Below, in pieces: positions 7,249-13,428 of a stretch of DNA of 13,428 nt. A program made the translations under genes and the position numbers. The stretch is from Flavobacteriales bacterium (GTDB taxonomy: Bacteria; Bacteroidota; Bacteroidia; Flavobacteriales; Flavobacteriaceae). The DNA is taken from assembly GCA_027031025.1 (NCBI GenBank), contig JALVEJ010000086.1, positions 1 through 13,428 on the forward strand, in the 5' to 3' direction. The notes under the pieces are model-generated. The model was given only the letters and a program-made list of their open reading frames with translations. It did no database searches and was not told the DNA's origin. Within the stretch, counting starts at the first letter, position 1. The number at the start of each line of letters is the position of its first letter.

Positions 7249-9033
7249 TTAATATTTTACCTTTTCATATAACTTCACCAACGATTGCAACAATTCTACC
7301 GGCGTTGTCAATATTTGATAATGATTCTGACCAAACATTTGCGGTAGATAATATTTAGCTTCGGCTTCTATCGCCAAGGCATACGAATTGATATGCCGGC
7401 TTTTTAACTCGCGAAGTGCTTGTTTAACATCTTGAATGCCGTAATGCCCTTCATATCTATCATAATCATTAGGTTTACCATCCGATATCAGAATAACCCA
7501 TTTATTTTTTGTTTCGCGTTGTTCTAGAAGACTTCCGGCATGTCGCAAAGCTGTCCCGATACGCGTATAGCCTTGTGGTTGTGGTGTACCTATTCTATAT
7601 TTGGCGCGTTGCCAGTTGTCATCAAATGTTTTCAGATTTAAAAAATTACTATAATTTCGCGTTTTGGAATAAAAAGCCCCTATGGCAAAATCCACCTGAT
7701 ATTCATTTAATATTTCTCCAAACAAAATACTGACTTGTTTCTCTACATCAATCACCCGGTTTCCACCAGCATAACCATCACTTGACAAACTAATATCCAA
7801 CAATAGCAAAATGGACAAATCTTTTTCTAATTTTCGTTTCGATAAATAAATTTTTTCGTCTGGTGTACGCCCGGTATACAAATCGACAAATCGGTCAGTA
7901 ACGGCATCTAAATCGAAGTAATCGCCTTGTGTTTGCCTGCGTTGTTCAAGATACCGATTATTGACATTTGCCAGCATTTTGCGCAAACCGGTCAATATCG
8001 TAGCGTGTTCTTTGAGTGTATTCTTGTAGTATGTCACATCAGTTTCGTTGGATTTTTTAGGAAACAATTTGCAAAAATCCGGTTTGTATGTTTTTTTTTG
8101 ATAGTCCCATTCATCATACGTCAAATAGTAATCAGTGGCTGCCACGGACACACTTTCCGATACGGTAATATTTTCCATAAATTCGGTTTGATAGACCGAA
8201 TGAGTTTCTTCATCTACCCGAACCGTCCGGCTCATTTTGAGTTCGTCCAAAGCATTTTGATGAATTTCCAGCTCATCATCACCATCAAAATCTTTCCAAA
8301 TACCACCTTTATGTTCTTCAAGAGTTTCGACTTTTTCATAATAATTATGCACCACTTGGTCGGCTTGTTGTTTTTTATCCACTTGCATGGTTTCCATTTC
8401 CTCAACGGCATTGGCTTTTATAATAGTCTGAATTTCCTCATCAATAGCTTTTTTAACTTTTTGATGAATATTTTGCAATTTATCCGGCGCATCATCTTCA
8501 GTTTTATTTTGCATCCATTTACCATAAATAAAAGTTTCATCCGGTTCTTGTTTTTCACCGGCTTTGATATGATAATGCGCTTTTAGTGTTTGATAAACAT
8601 TCTTCATTGACGGAAAATCTGCAAAAAGTTTTTCTAAAACCTGTGGTGCGGTTTCAAGAGCTTTTTGTCGAGATTGTTGTAAGTCTTTAGGAGTATCATC
8701 GGGTTGCCAATTCAAATTTAGTTGTTTTTGCACCGATAAATACAAAGTGCGAAACAAATAGAATTGCAGATTGTCTTGATAATTATCAAATTCCGAAAAA
8801 AATACGGGCAAAAAGAAATAATTATTTTTATATCCACCTTCACGTTCAGCCGGAACAATATCGATAGCGCTGCCGGTAATTGCTCGTGCAATTATTGACA
8901 ATTTTGATGATATATCATCTAGTCGCACTGTATTGTCTGCAGTTATCAAAGCTTGCTTTTGCTTTTGTTTAAAGCGATCAGTCAGCTTAAAATAGCCCGA
9001 AAACATACCTTGTAAAATTTCGTCCCAACTCAT
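7249..9033 (-). CDS. norD: NorD, von Willebrand A protein for nitric oxide reductase activation
   Basis: A cytosolic protein of 594 residues without a signal peptide, close to the size of known NorD proteins. The C-terminal 190 residues form a von Willebrand A domain with the metal-binding MIDAS signature: DISLS at 413-417, Thr490 in GYTRIG, and Asp518 in ISDGKP. The phrase SDGKPNDYDRYEGHYGIQD is the characteristic NorD loop. The N-terminal 400 residues are helical and charged (acidic and lysine-rich around 160-300), with no separate named domain. NorD works with the AAA+ protein NorQ, which is thought to bind NorD and drive insertion of the non-heme iron into NorB. It follows norQ on the same strand but after a 326-bp gap, so it may have its own promoter. 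The ATG at 9033 gives the usual MSWDE-type start. Confidence 0.93.
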   Translation of the reverse strand: MSWDEILQGMFSGYFKLTDRFKQKQKQALITADNTVRLDDISSKLSIIARAITGSAIDIVPAEREGGYKNNYFFLPVFFSEFDNYQDNLQFYLFRTLYLSVQKQLNLNWQPDDTPKDLQQSRQKALETAPQVLEKLFADFPSMKNVYQTLKAHYHIKAGEKQEPDETFIYGKWMQNKTEDDAPDKLQNIHQKVKKAIDEEIQTIIKANAVEEMETMQVDKKQQADQVVHNYYEKVETLEEHKGGIWKDFDGDDELEIHQNALDELKMSRTVRVDEETHSVYQTEFMENITVSESVSVAATDYYLTYDEWDYQKKTYKPDFCKLFPKKSNETDVTYYKNTLKEHATILTGLRKMLANVNNRYLEQRRQTQGDYFDLDAVTDRFVDLYTGRTPDEKIYLSKRKLEKDLSILLLLDISLSSDGYAGGNRVIDVEKQVSILFGEILNEYQVDFAIGAFYSKTRNYSNFLNLKTFDDNWQRAKYRIGTPQPQGYTRIGTALRHAGSLLEQRETKNKWVILISDGKPNDYDRYEGHYGIQDVKQALRELKSRHINSYALAIEAEAKYYLPQMFGQNHYQILTTPVELLQSLVKLYEKVKY

Positions 9034-9359
9034 GTTTTATTACTTGAAATCCTGTTTTGTTTTTTGATGATTAGTTTTTGCTTTATACAATAATTCTGCT
9101 ATTAATTTGAGAAATTGAGGATTTATTAAATTTTATAGAACATTTTAGTTATTTAATATCTATGAATTAGTTCCTACAATATTTGTGCTTCTAATTTAAG
9201 GAAATGAGGAACAAGGTCTCTGAGTGTTCCGTTTCGTGAGGAAGCGCAAGGCACCCAAGCGCCTGCATTCATTATTCAAATTATTAATATTAATTCTTGT
9301 TGGTTGTTCTTTTTTACTACTACCGAACGATTGTATCATGTGTTTTTTTTCTTTTGCAA
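9034..9359. other. Non-coding gap between norQ and norD with a small GC-richer islet
   Basis: Most of these 326 bp are AT-rich with no supportable gene. An islet at about 9200-9275 is richer in GC. It carries an inverted pair GGAACA (9208-9213) / TGTTCC (9225-9230) around an 11-base loop, two copies of TGAGGAA (9205-9211, 9237-9243), and GCGC at both ends of a 19-base run (9244-9262). It looks like the remnant of a dispersed element. I see no clear promoter box for norD. Confidence 0.5.
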
Positions 9360-10133
9360 TTAAATCAACAAATTCGTCAAATCTTTTAAAGCTTCAATGA
9401 TTTCCGGCTCATCACTTAAAGGTTCAACAATGGCAACATGAACCGATAAACGCTTAGGCAATCCGCTCTTAATAAGTTTAGCTGCATCAACCAACAAGCG
9501 TGTTGAAACGGTTTCAGACAAACCCAATTCGGTCAAATTGCGAATTTTTCCGGCTATTTTGACGAGTTTTTTTGCTGTATCCTTTTCAATTCCTGTTTCA
9601 TTAATTAAAATTTCTTGTTCTGTTTCTGCTATGGGATAATCAAAGCCAACGGCAATAAAACGCTGTTTAGTAGAAGGTTTTAATTCTTTATAACCGCGTT
9701 GATAGCCCGGATTAAAAGATGCTACCAACATAAAATCAGGATGGGCTTTAAGCGTTTCGCCTAATTTATCTATGTATAATTCACGCCTATGATCGGTCAA
9801 AGGATGAATAGCTACAATTACATCAGGGCGCGCTTCGGCTATCTCATCTAAATAAATTATGTAACCTTCGCGAACGGCTTTGGTCAACGGACCATCTAAC
9901 CAAACCGTTTCAGCGCCTTTTATAATATACCGCCCAATTAAATCGGTTGCAGAAGTTTCCTCGTGACAAGCAACGGTCAATAATTTTTTATTAAGCTTGT
10001 GTGCCATATATTCTACAAACCTGGATTTTCCGGTTCCGGTAGGTCCTTTGAGTAATAATGGCAATTTGTTTTCAAATGTTTTTTCAAAAACTTCTATTTC
10101 TTTTGCTATGGGTTGATAATAAGGTGCTCTCAT
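9360..10133 (-). CDS. norQ: NorQ, AAA+ ATPase (CbbQ/NirQ/NorQ family)
   Basis: A cytosolic ATPase of 257 residues, close to the family norm of about 260-270. Walker A is GPTGTGKS (30-37), Walker B is IIYLDEIAE (92-100), sensor 1 is ASFNPGYQ (138-145), and a conserved arginine lies in KQRF (156-159). The opening PYYQPIAKEIEVFE and the segment HEETSATDLIGRY (57-69) are typical of the CbbQ/NorQ group. NorQ forms a ring that with NorD activates nitric oxide reductase, presumably by helping load the non-heme iron of NorB. It lies 98 bp downstream of norB, with a strong hairpin between them, and upstream of norD. Expression may therefore be partly separate from norCB. The ATG at 10133 gives a complete N-terminus. 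Confidence 0.94.
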   Translation of the reverse strand: MRAPYYQPIAKEIEVFEKTFENKLPLLLKGPTGTGKSRFVEYMAHKLNKKLLTVACHEETSATDLIGRYIIKGAETVWLDGPLTKAVREGYIIYLDEIAEARPDVIVAIHPLTDHRRELYIDKLGETLKAHPDFMLVASFNPGYQRGYKELKPSTKQRFIAVGFDYPIAETEQEILINETGIEKDTAKKLVKIAGKIRNLTELGLSETVSTRLLVDAAKLIKSGLPKRLSVHVAIVEPLSDEPEIIEALKDLTNLLI

Positions 10134-10170
10134 GAGTTACAAATTAAAAATTGAAAAATAGTGAATATAA

Positions 10171-10209
10171 TTGTTAAAGAGACTGCCGCTTTGACAATCT
10201 CTTTAACAA
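10171..10209 (-). terminator. Strong 12-bp hairpin between norB and norQ
   Basis: The arms TTGTTAAAGAGA (10171-10182) and TCTCTTTAACAA (10198-10209) are perfect inverses around a 15-base loop. It starts 22 bp after the norB stop codon. The minus-strand sequence after it is AT-rich (TTATATTC), with no long T-run. AAAGAGA...TCTCTTT hairpins are typical transcript ends in Flavobacteriia. It probably ends or attenuates the norCB message, leaving norQ to read-through or its own promoter. Confidence 0.6.
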
Positions 10210-10231
10210 AAATAAATACAATAATTAGGAT

Positions 10232-11563
10232 TTAAGCTTCCAAAGCTTCATCTGTCGGCAAGCCGTATTTAACAAAATCAATGATATACAGAATGATGCC
10301 GGTGGATAAAATAGTTGCGCCGATGATTAATACCCAGAAATGTACTTTAATTTCATTTTGAACTTGACCGAAATCATAACCTAAAATTCTTTCCAAATAA
10401 ACTTGCGCCACACCGGCAGCAGCAAAAGCCGACACCATAATGAATATGCCAATATTAGATAACCAGAATGCCAGACGACCACGAGGATGATCATATAGTT
10501 TTCGTCCGGTTAAATTGGGCATAGCATAAGTAATTATTGCTAAAACAATAGACGCATATGCCCCCCAGAAAGCCAAATGTCCGTGCATGGCGGTCACTAA
10601 AGTTCCATGCGTATAAAGATTAGTTTGCGGAAGCGTATGAGCCAAGCCCAAAACACCGGCACCTAAAAAAGATATTATAGCTGCTGCAAGTGTCCAAGTA
10701 ATGGCTAATTTGTTAGGGTGTTTTTTCTCGCCTTTGCGATACATACTTAAAGCCCATAAGGTCATTGCTAAAAATGCCAAAGGCTCTAATGATGAGAATA
10801 TGCCACCGACAATCAACCAAATTTTATTCACACCTATATAATAATAATGGTGTCCTGTTCCTAATATACCTGACAAGAAAGTCAATCCTATGACGACATA
10901 TAGCCATTTTTCAATCACCTCACGGTCTACACCGGTCAATTTAATCAATAAGAAAGCTAAAATACCTCCCATAATCAATTCCCAGACACCTTCTACCCAA
11001 AGGTGAACCACCCACCAACGGAAGAATGAGTCTAAAACTTGGCTATCAAAGCTAATCATACCGGGCAGATACAAAACCGCCGCACCGGCTAAACCACCGT
11101 ATAAGACCCAAACCGTAGTTGATTTTTTCTTTCCTTTGAGTATGGTCATCAATAAAATAACCAAGAACAAAATTACATCAATTGCTACCAGCCAATCAAG
11201 TTCTCGTGGAATTTCCAAGAATTTTCGACCTTCCCAAATATTGAAATGGTATCCGGCAAGGGCAGCTACACCAACTAAAGTTAAAGCAATCAGCTGTAAA
11301 TACGCCAATTTAGGTTTCCAAAGTTCTGTTTCGGCTTCTTCGGGTATGATATAATAAGCCGCTCCCATAAAACCGGCTAAAAGCCAAACAACTAATGTGT
11401 TTAAGTGCACCGTATGAGCAGTATTAAAGGGAATCCATTGATGCAAACCATCATAACCCAAACGGGCAAACCCCATAATAAAGCCATAAGTCAATTGTAT
11501 AGTGAGCAGTAGCATGGATAAAGCCCAAAACCAGTAAGCTACTTTTTGTGTTTTATATTTCAT
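10232..11563 (-). CDS. norB: NorB, catalytic subunit of cytochrome c-dependent nitric oxide reductase
   Basis: An integral membrane enzyme subunit of 443 residues, expected to have 12 helices. Together with NorC it reduces 2 NO + 2 e- + 2 H+ to N2O + H2O. All metal ligands can be placed: His53 (low-spin heme b), His187 and His238-His239 (non-heme iron), His327 (heme b3) and His329 (heme b, in MHGHLAFWGAY). The essential acidic residues Glu191, Glu195 and Glu260 keep the same spacing from these histidines as in Pseudomonas NorB (+4, +8 and +21). The protein lacks the N-terminal extension of quinol-type NorZ, which agrees with the separate NorC. It is slightly shorter than the Pseudomonas protein (466). 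norC ends 16 bp upstream, so the two form one transcript. Residue assignments come from motif comparison by eye. Confidence 0.97.
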   Translation of the reverse strand: MKYKTQKVAYWFWALSMLLLTIQLTYGFIMGFARLGYDGLHQWIPFNTAHTVHLNTLVVWLLAGFMGAAYYIIPEEAETELWKPKLAYLQLIALTLVGVAALAGYHFNIWEGRKFLEIPRELDWLVAIDVILFLVILLMTILKGKKKSTTVWVLYGGLAGAAVLYLPGMISFDSQVLDSFFRWWVVHLWVEGVWELIMGGILAFLLIKLTGVDREVIEKWLYVVIGLTFLSGILGTGHHYYYIGVNKIWLIVGGIFSSLEPLAFLAMTLWALSMYRKGEKKHPNKLAITWTLAAAIISFLGAGVLGLAHTLPQTNLYTHGTLVTAMHGHLAFWGAYASIVLAIITYAMPNLTGRKLYDHPRGRLAFWLSNIGIFIMVSAFAAAGVAQVYLERILGYDFGQVQNEIKVHFWVLIIGATILSTGIILYIIDFVKYGLPTDEALEA

Positions 11564-11579
11564 AATTAATATTTTTTAG

Positions 11580-12023
11580 TTATTCTACATTATCTTTCAT
11601 ATGATCCACCGCCAAGGGCGAAACTTTTCTATCGACTTTTTCAAAGCCGTTTAAGTCCAAATTACCAATCCATTTAAAGAAAGCAATCATATCATTGGTG
11701 TCTTGCTCATTCATACCGTAAGCTACCATTTTACGCCCATTAGGTTGCCATGGTTTTTTGGCTTGCAAAACACCACGCACGAATGGTTCACCGCGACGTT
11801 CAATAACGTTGGTCAATTCGGGTGCATAATAAGCACCTTCACCCATGATTGTATGGCAGCCCATACAATTGTTTTTCTCCCAGATGTGTTTTCCCCGGGC
11901 AACATCTTCGGGAAGCCTTGTTTGCACTTGCTGCAACGAATATATCGTTAAACCGATAAAGATAGCAAACGTTACAAAGGTTCCCACTAAAAAGAAAATT
12001 TTAGCTTGTTGTTTTGTTAACAT
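11580..12023 (-). CDS. norC: NorC, membrane-anchored cytochrome c subunit of nitric oxide reductase
   Basis: The electron-entry subunit of cNOR, 147 residues, matching the family. One N-terminal anchor helix spans about residues 9-30, and the rest is a periplasmic mono-heme cytochrome c domain. The heme attachment motif is NNCMGCHT, with Cys53, Cys56 and His57. Met99 in GRKM is the likely second axial ligand. The phrases GEGAYYAPELTNV and KKPWQPNGRKM are strongly NorC-like. It takes electrons from a soluble cytochrome or cupredoxin and passes them to NorB, whose gene begins 16 bp downstream. The 246 bp upstream to the small membrane protein gene should contain the promoter. I see no convincing NO- or oxygen-responsive regulator site there. 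Confidence 0.97.
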   Translation of the reverse strand: MLTKQQAKIFFLVGTFVTFAIFIGLTIYSLQQVQTRLPEDVARGKHIWEKNNCMGCHTIMGEGAYYAPELTNVIERRGEPFVRGVLQAKKPWQPNGRKMVAYGMNEQDTNDMIAFFKWIGNLDLNGFEKVDRKVSPLAVDHMKDNVE

Positions 12024-12082
12024 AATTGATAATTTTGGTTAATATTGAATTATTTAAAAGACATTTTTGTCCTTTAATATTT

Positions 12083-12090
12083 CAAAAATA
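12083..12090 (-). promoter_or_regulatory. Candidate -7 box for norCB
   Basis: The minus strand reads TATTTTTG, which fits TAnnTTTG, about 60 bp upstream of the norC start codon. No TTG lies at the expected -33 distance, so support is limited to one box in a plausible place within AT-rich sequence. Confidence 0.3.
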
Positions 12091-12194
12091 ACCACTCCAA
12101 TTAAAATATAAAATGATAAGTGTCAGGAAATTATAAAAAAGATTTTAGTTTTTCAATTCAAAGTAGAGTGTTTTATTGAATAGAACTTCTTATA

Positions 12195-12238
12195 TGTGAG
12201 ATTTCTCTACCGACCGGAATTGGTAGAGAAATGACAGT
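12195..12238. repeat. Hairpin element GAGATTTCTC...GAGAAATGACA
   Basis: ATTTCTCTACC (12201-12211) and GGTAGAGAAAT (12222-12232) form a perfect 11-bp stem with a 10-base loop. The flanks TGTGAG and GACAGTC extend it into a pattern that recalls dispersed repeats of Bacteroidota genomes (GAGATTTCTC ... GAAATGACA). It lies 38 bp downstream of the 55-residue protein gene and some 180 bp upstream of norC. It could end the small gene's transcript, although no T-run follows. Confidence 0.5.
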
Positions 12239-12269
12239 CTACTTTATGGCAATAGTTCACTTCCTCAAT

Positions 12270-12437
12270 TTAATCTTTGGACATGTCGTAAATCAAAAAA
12301 ATCAAGGTCAGTAAAAAGGCAGCAATAGTCATATACAAAACATAATTCATATAAGACCAACCGACAAAATCGCCAATAGACGCTATTAAGCCTAACTGAA
12401 GGGTTGCCGCCAAAGAATATTTTACTTTTTTAGTCAT
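12270..12437 (-). CDS. Small two-helix membrane protein, 55 aa, unknown function
   Basis: A short reading frame: ATG at 12437, stop TAA at 12272-12270, 55 residues. The protein begins MTKKVKYSL and has two hydrophobic stretches, about residues 8-27 and 31-50, the second ending LIFLIYD. A short hydrophilic end, MSKD, follows. A basic N-terminus, two helices and an acidic tail are typical of genuine small membrane proteins. A well-formed promoter lies just upstream (12469-12499), a hairpin lies 38 bp downstream, and the next gene on the strand is norC. Its position suggests a link to the nitric oxide reductase or shared regulation, but I know no family for it and this is inference. It might instead be an unrelated single-gene unit between tilS and the nor cluster. 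Confidence 0.65.
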   Translation of the reverse strand: MTKKVKYSLAATLQLGLIASIGDFVGWSYMNYVLYMTIAAFLLTLIFLIYDMSKD

Positions 12438-12468
12438 TCAAACTTTAACAAGGTGTTAAAAATTAGCA

Positions 12469-12499
12469 CAAATATATAGAATTTGTAACTTTACACCAA
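12469..12499 (-). promoter_or_regulatory. Bacteroidota-type promoter for the 55-aa protein gene
   Basis: On the minus strand, TTG (12499-12497) is followed after 20 bases by TATATTTG (12476-12469). This matches the Bacteroidota pattern of a -33 TTG and a -7 TAnnTTTG box with usual spacing. The -7 box ends 31 bp before the start codon, leaving a short leader. It is the best-formed promoter I can find in the window. It lies in the 75-bp gap shared with the divergent tilS gene. Confidence 0.5.
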
Positions 12500-12512
12500 T
12501 TTTTTGATTAGA

Positions 12513-13428
12513 ATGCTCCAAAAAATAAAGCAAAATATAAAACAAATACCCGATTGGCCACATAAAAAATTTTTACTGGCTTTTTCGGGCGGCATTGACA
12601 GTGTGGTTTTAGCAACCGCTTTACAACAACTGGGCATACGGTTTGCCTTGGCGCATTGTAATTTTAAATTGCGCGGTGCCGAAAGTGATATCGACCAAGC
12701 TTTTGTTGAAAAAATTGCCCGAGACCGACAAATCCCTTTATATGTCAAAGTATGTGATTTATCGAAAACAGATAAGAATATACAAATTTCAGCCAGAACT
12801 GCCCGCTACCAATGGTTTGAAAGTTTGCTCGAAAAACATCAATTTGATTATTTATTGACGGCACATCATCTCGATGACAGCATAGAAACATTTTTCATCA
12901 ATTTACTGCGTGCTACCGGTTTAAAAGGGCTTCTTGGAATAAAAAATCATCATAAAATACAGCGTCCTTTACAAAATATGACACGACAAGAAATTTTGGA
13001 TTTTGCCCGACAACATGGCTTAACTTGGCGTGAAGACAGCAGTAATGCTTCCGATAAATACCGGCGTAATTTTATCCGGCATCATATCATTCCCAAATTG
13101 TTGGAATTGCAACCGAATTTTCATAAAAATTTTCATAAAACCTTTTTATATCTAAAACAAAATCAAGCGGTTATAGATGAATGGTTTGAAAATGCAAAAA
13201 ACAAAGTTATCAATGAAAACCAAAATATTTCCAAATTAGATATCAAAGCATTTGACACGGTTAAGCAACAAGAATTGTTTCTGTTTCATTGGTTATCCCC
13301 TTACGGATTTGCTGATGTAAAAGCAGTAAAACAACTCTTAATAACACAAACCGGTAAGGAAATAAATAGTAGGACACATCGTTTAACTAAGTATGGCGAT
13401 TATTTATTATTGCAAAAAGTAGAAAAAC
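12513..13428 (+). CDS. tilS: TilS, tRNA(Ile)-lysidine synthase (3' end cut off by the window)
   Basis: Converts the wobble cytidine of the tRNA(Ile) CAU anticodon to lysidine using lysine and ATP, so the tRNA reads AUA and is charged with isoleucine. It is an essential cytosolic enzyme. The frame stays open from the ATG at 12513 to the window edge, giving 305 residues of an expected 430 or so. The ATP-pyrophosphatase P-loop SGGIDS is at 25-30. HCNFKLRGAESD (48-59), AHHLDD (117-122), the RPL segment at 151-153, EDSSN (174-178) and RRNFIRHHIIPKL (184-196) are all TilS hallmarks. The C-terminal lysidine-synthase domain is only partly present. It is the only plus-strand gene and is divergent from the 55-residue protein gene with a 75-bp gap. 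It has no functional link to the nor genes. Confidence 0.96.
   Translation, partial: MLQKIKQNIKQIPDWPHKKFLLAFSGGIDSVVLATALQQLGIRFALAHCNFKLRGAESDIDQAFVEKIARDRQIPLYVKVCDLSKTDKNIQISARTARYQWFESLLEKHQFDYLLTAHHLDDSIETFFINLLRATGLKGLLGIKNHHKIQRPLQNMTRQEILDFARQHGLTWREDSSNASDKYRRNFIRHHIIPKLLELQPNFHKNFHKTFLYLKQNQAVIDEWFENAKNKVINENQNISKLDIKAFDTVKQQELFLFHWLSPYGFADVKAVKQLLITQTGKEINSRTHRLTKYGDYLLLQKVEK

Noticed and set aside
9196..9339. 47-residue minus-strand reading frame between norQ and norD (ATG at 9339)
   Set aside because: The second half is translated from the GC-richer repeat-like islet and is rich in Arg, Cys and Ser without hydrophobic or domain-like pattern; it looks like chance coding.
10232..11563. 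Quinol-dependent NorZ or cytochrome oxidase subunit I
   Set aside because: There is no N-terminal quinol-type extension, a separate NorC gene is adjacent, and the Glu191/195/260 set with three non-heme iron histidines is specific for cNOR rather than a copper-containing oxidase.
12024..12060. FNR/DNR-type operator upstream of norC
   Set aside because: The best match (TTGGT...ATTGA) fits TTGAT-N4-ATCAA in too few positions to support a regulator site in such AT-rich sequence.

Overview
The window looks like a piece of a chromosome from the phylum Bacteroidota, most likely a member of the Flavobacteriia. The evidence is its low GC content, a cluster of parvulin-type chaperone genes running into a moxR gene (an arrangement I associate with this phylum), TAnnTTTG-type promoter boxes, and short palindromic repeats typical of these genomes. 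Every gene is on the minus strand except tilS, which enters the right edge on the plus strand and is cut off by it.

Right part (about 7.2-12.5 kb): a complete set of genes for a cytochrome c-dependent nitric oxide reductase (cNOR), read right to left as norC, norB, norQ, norD. NorC (membrane-anchored cytochrome c) and NorB (catalytic heme/non-heme iron subunit) are 16 bp apart and form the enzyme that reduces 2 NO to N2O. NorQ (AAA+ ATPase) and NorD (von Willebrand A protein) are the pair thought to insert or activate the non-heme iron. A strong 12-bp hairpin separates norB from norQ, and a 326-bp non-coding gap separates norQ from norD. Upstream of norC, and divergent from tilS, lies a 55-residue two-helix membrane protein gene with a well-formed promoter; I do not recognise it.

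Middle part (about 1.95-7.05 kb): a tight four-gene operon for envelope protein biogenesis. It encodes a 645-residue secreted protein with two parvulin domains, a 296-residue lipoprotein-like partner without a recognisable parvulin core, a 452-residue SurA-like chaperone, and a MoxR AAA+ ATPase. Neighbouring genes overlap by 44 and 8 bp or are 4 bp apart.

Left part (1-1.95 kb): a 173-residue membrane protein of unknown function lies between repeat-rich spacers. Beyond it is a five-helix heme-copper oxidase subunit III family gene resembling norE. Its conserved N-terminus runs past the available start codon into a stretch without an ATG. One extra base in a six-A run would join it to an upstream ATG, so the start is either frameshifted or non-canonical. 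The spacers hold a roughly 145-bp GC-rich element with inverted ends, four copies of an ACCCC-TWC-GGGGT palindrome (three spaced 51-52 bp apart), and two further hairpins each followed by the same 11-bp tail.

The main biochemical theme is NO detoxification or denitrification. No wholly new multi-gene system is evident. The least explained items are the 55-residue protein upstream of norCB, the repeat-flanked 173-residue protein, and the broken-looking start of the norE-like gene.
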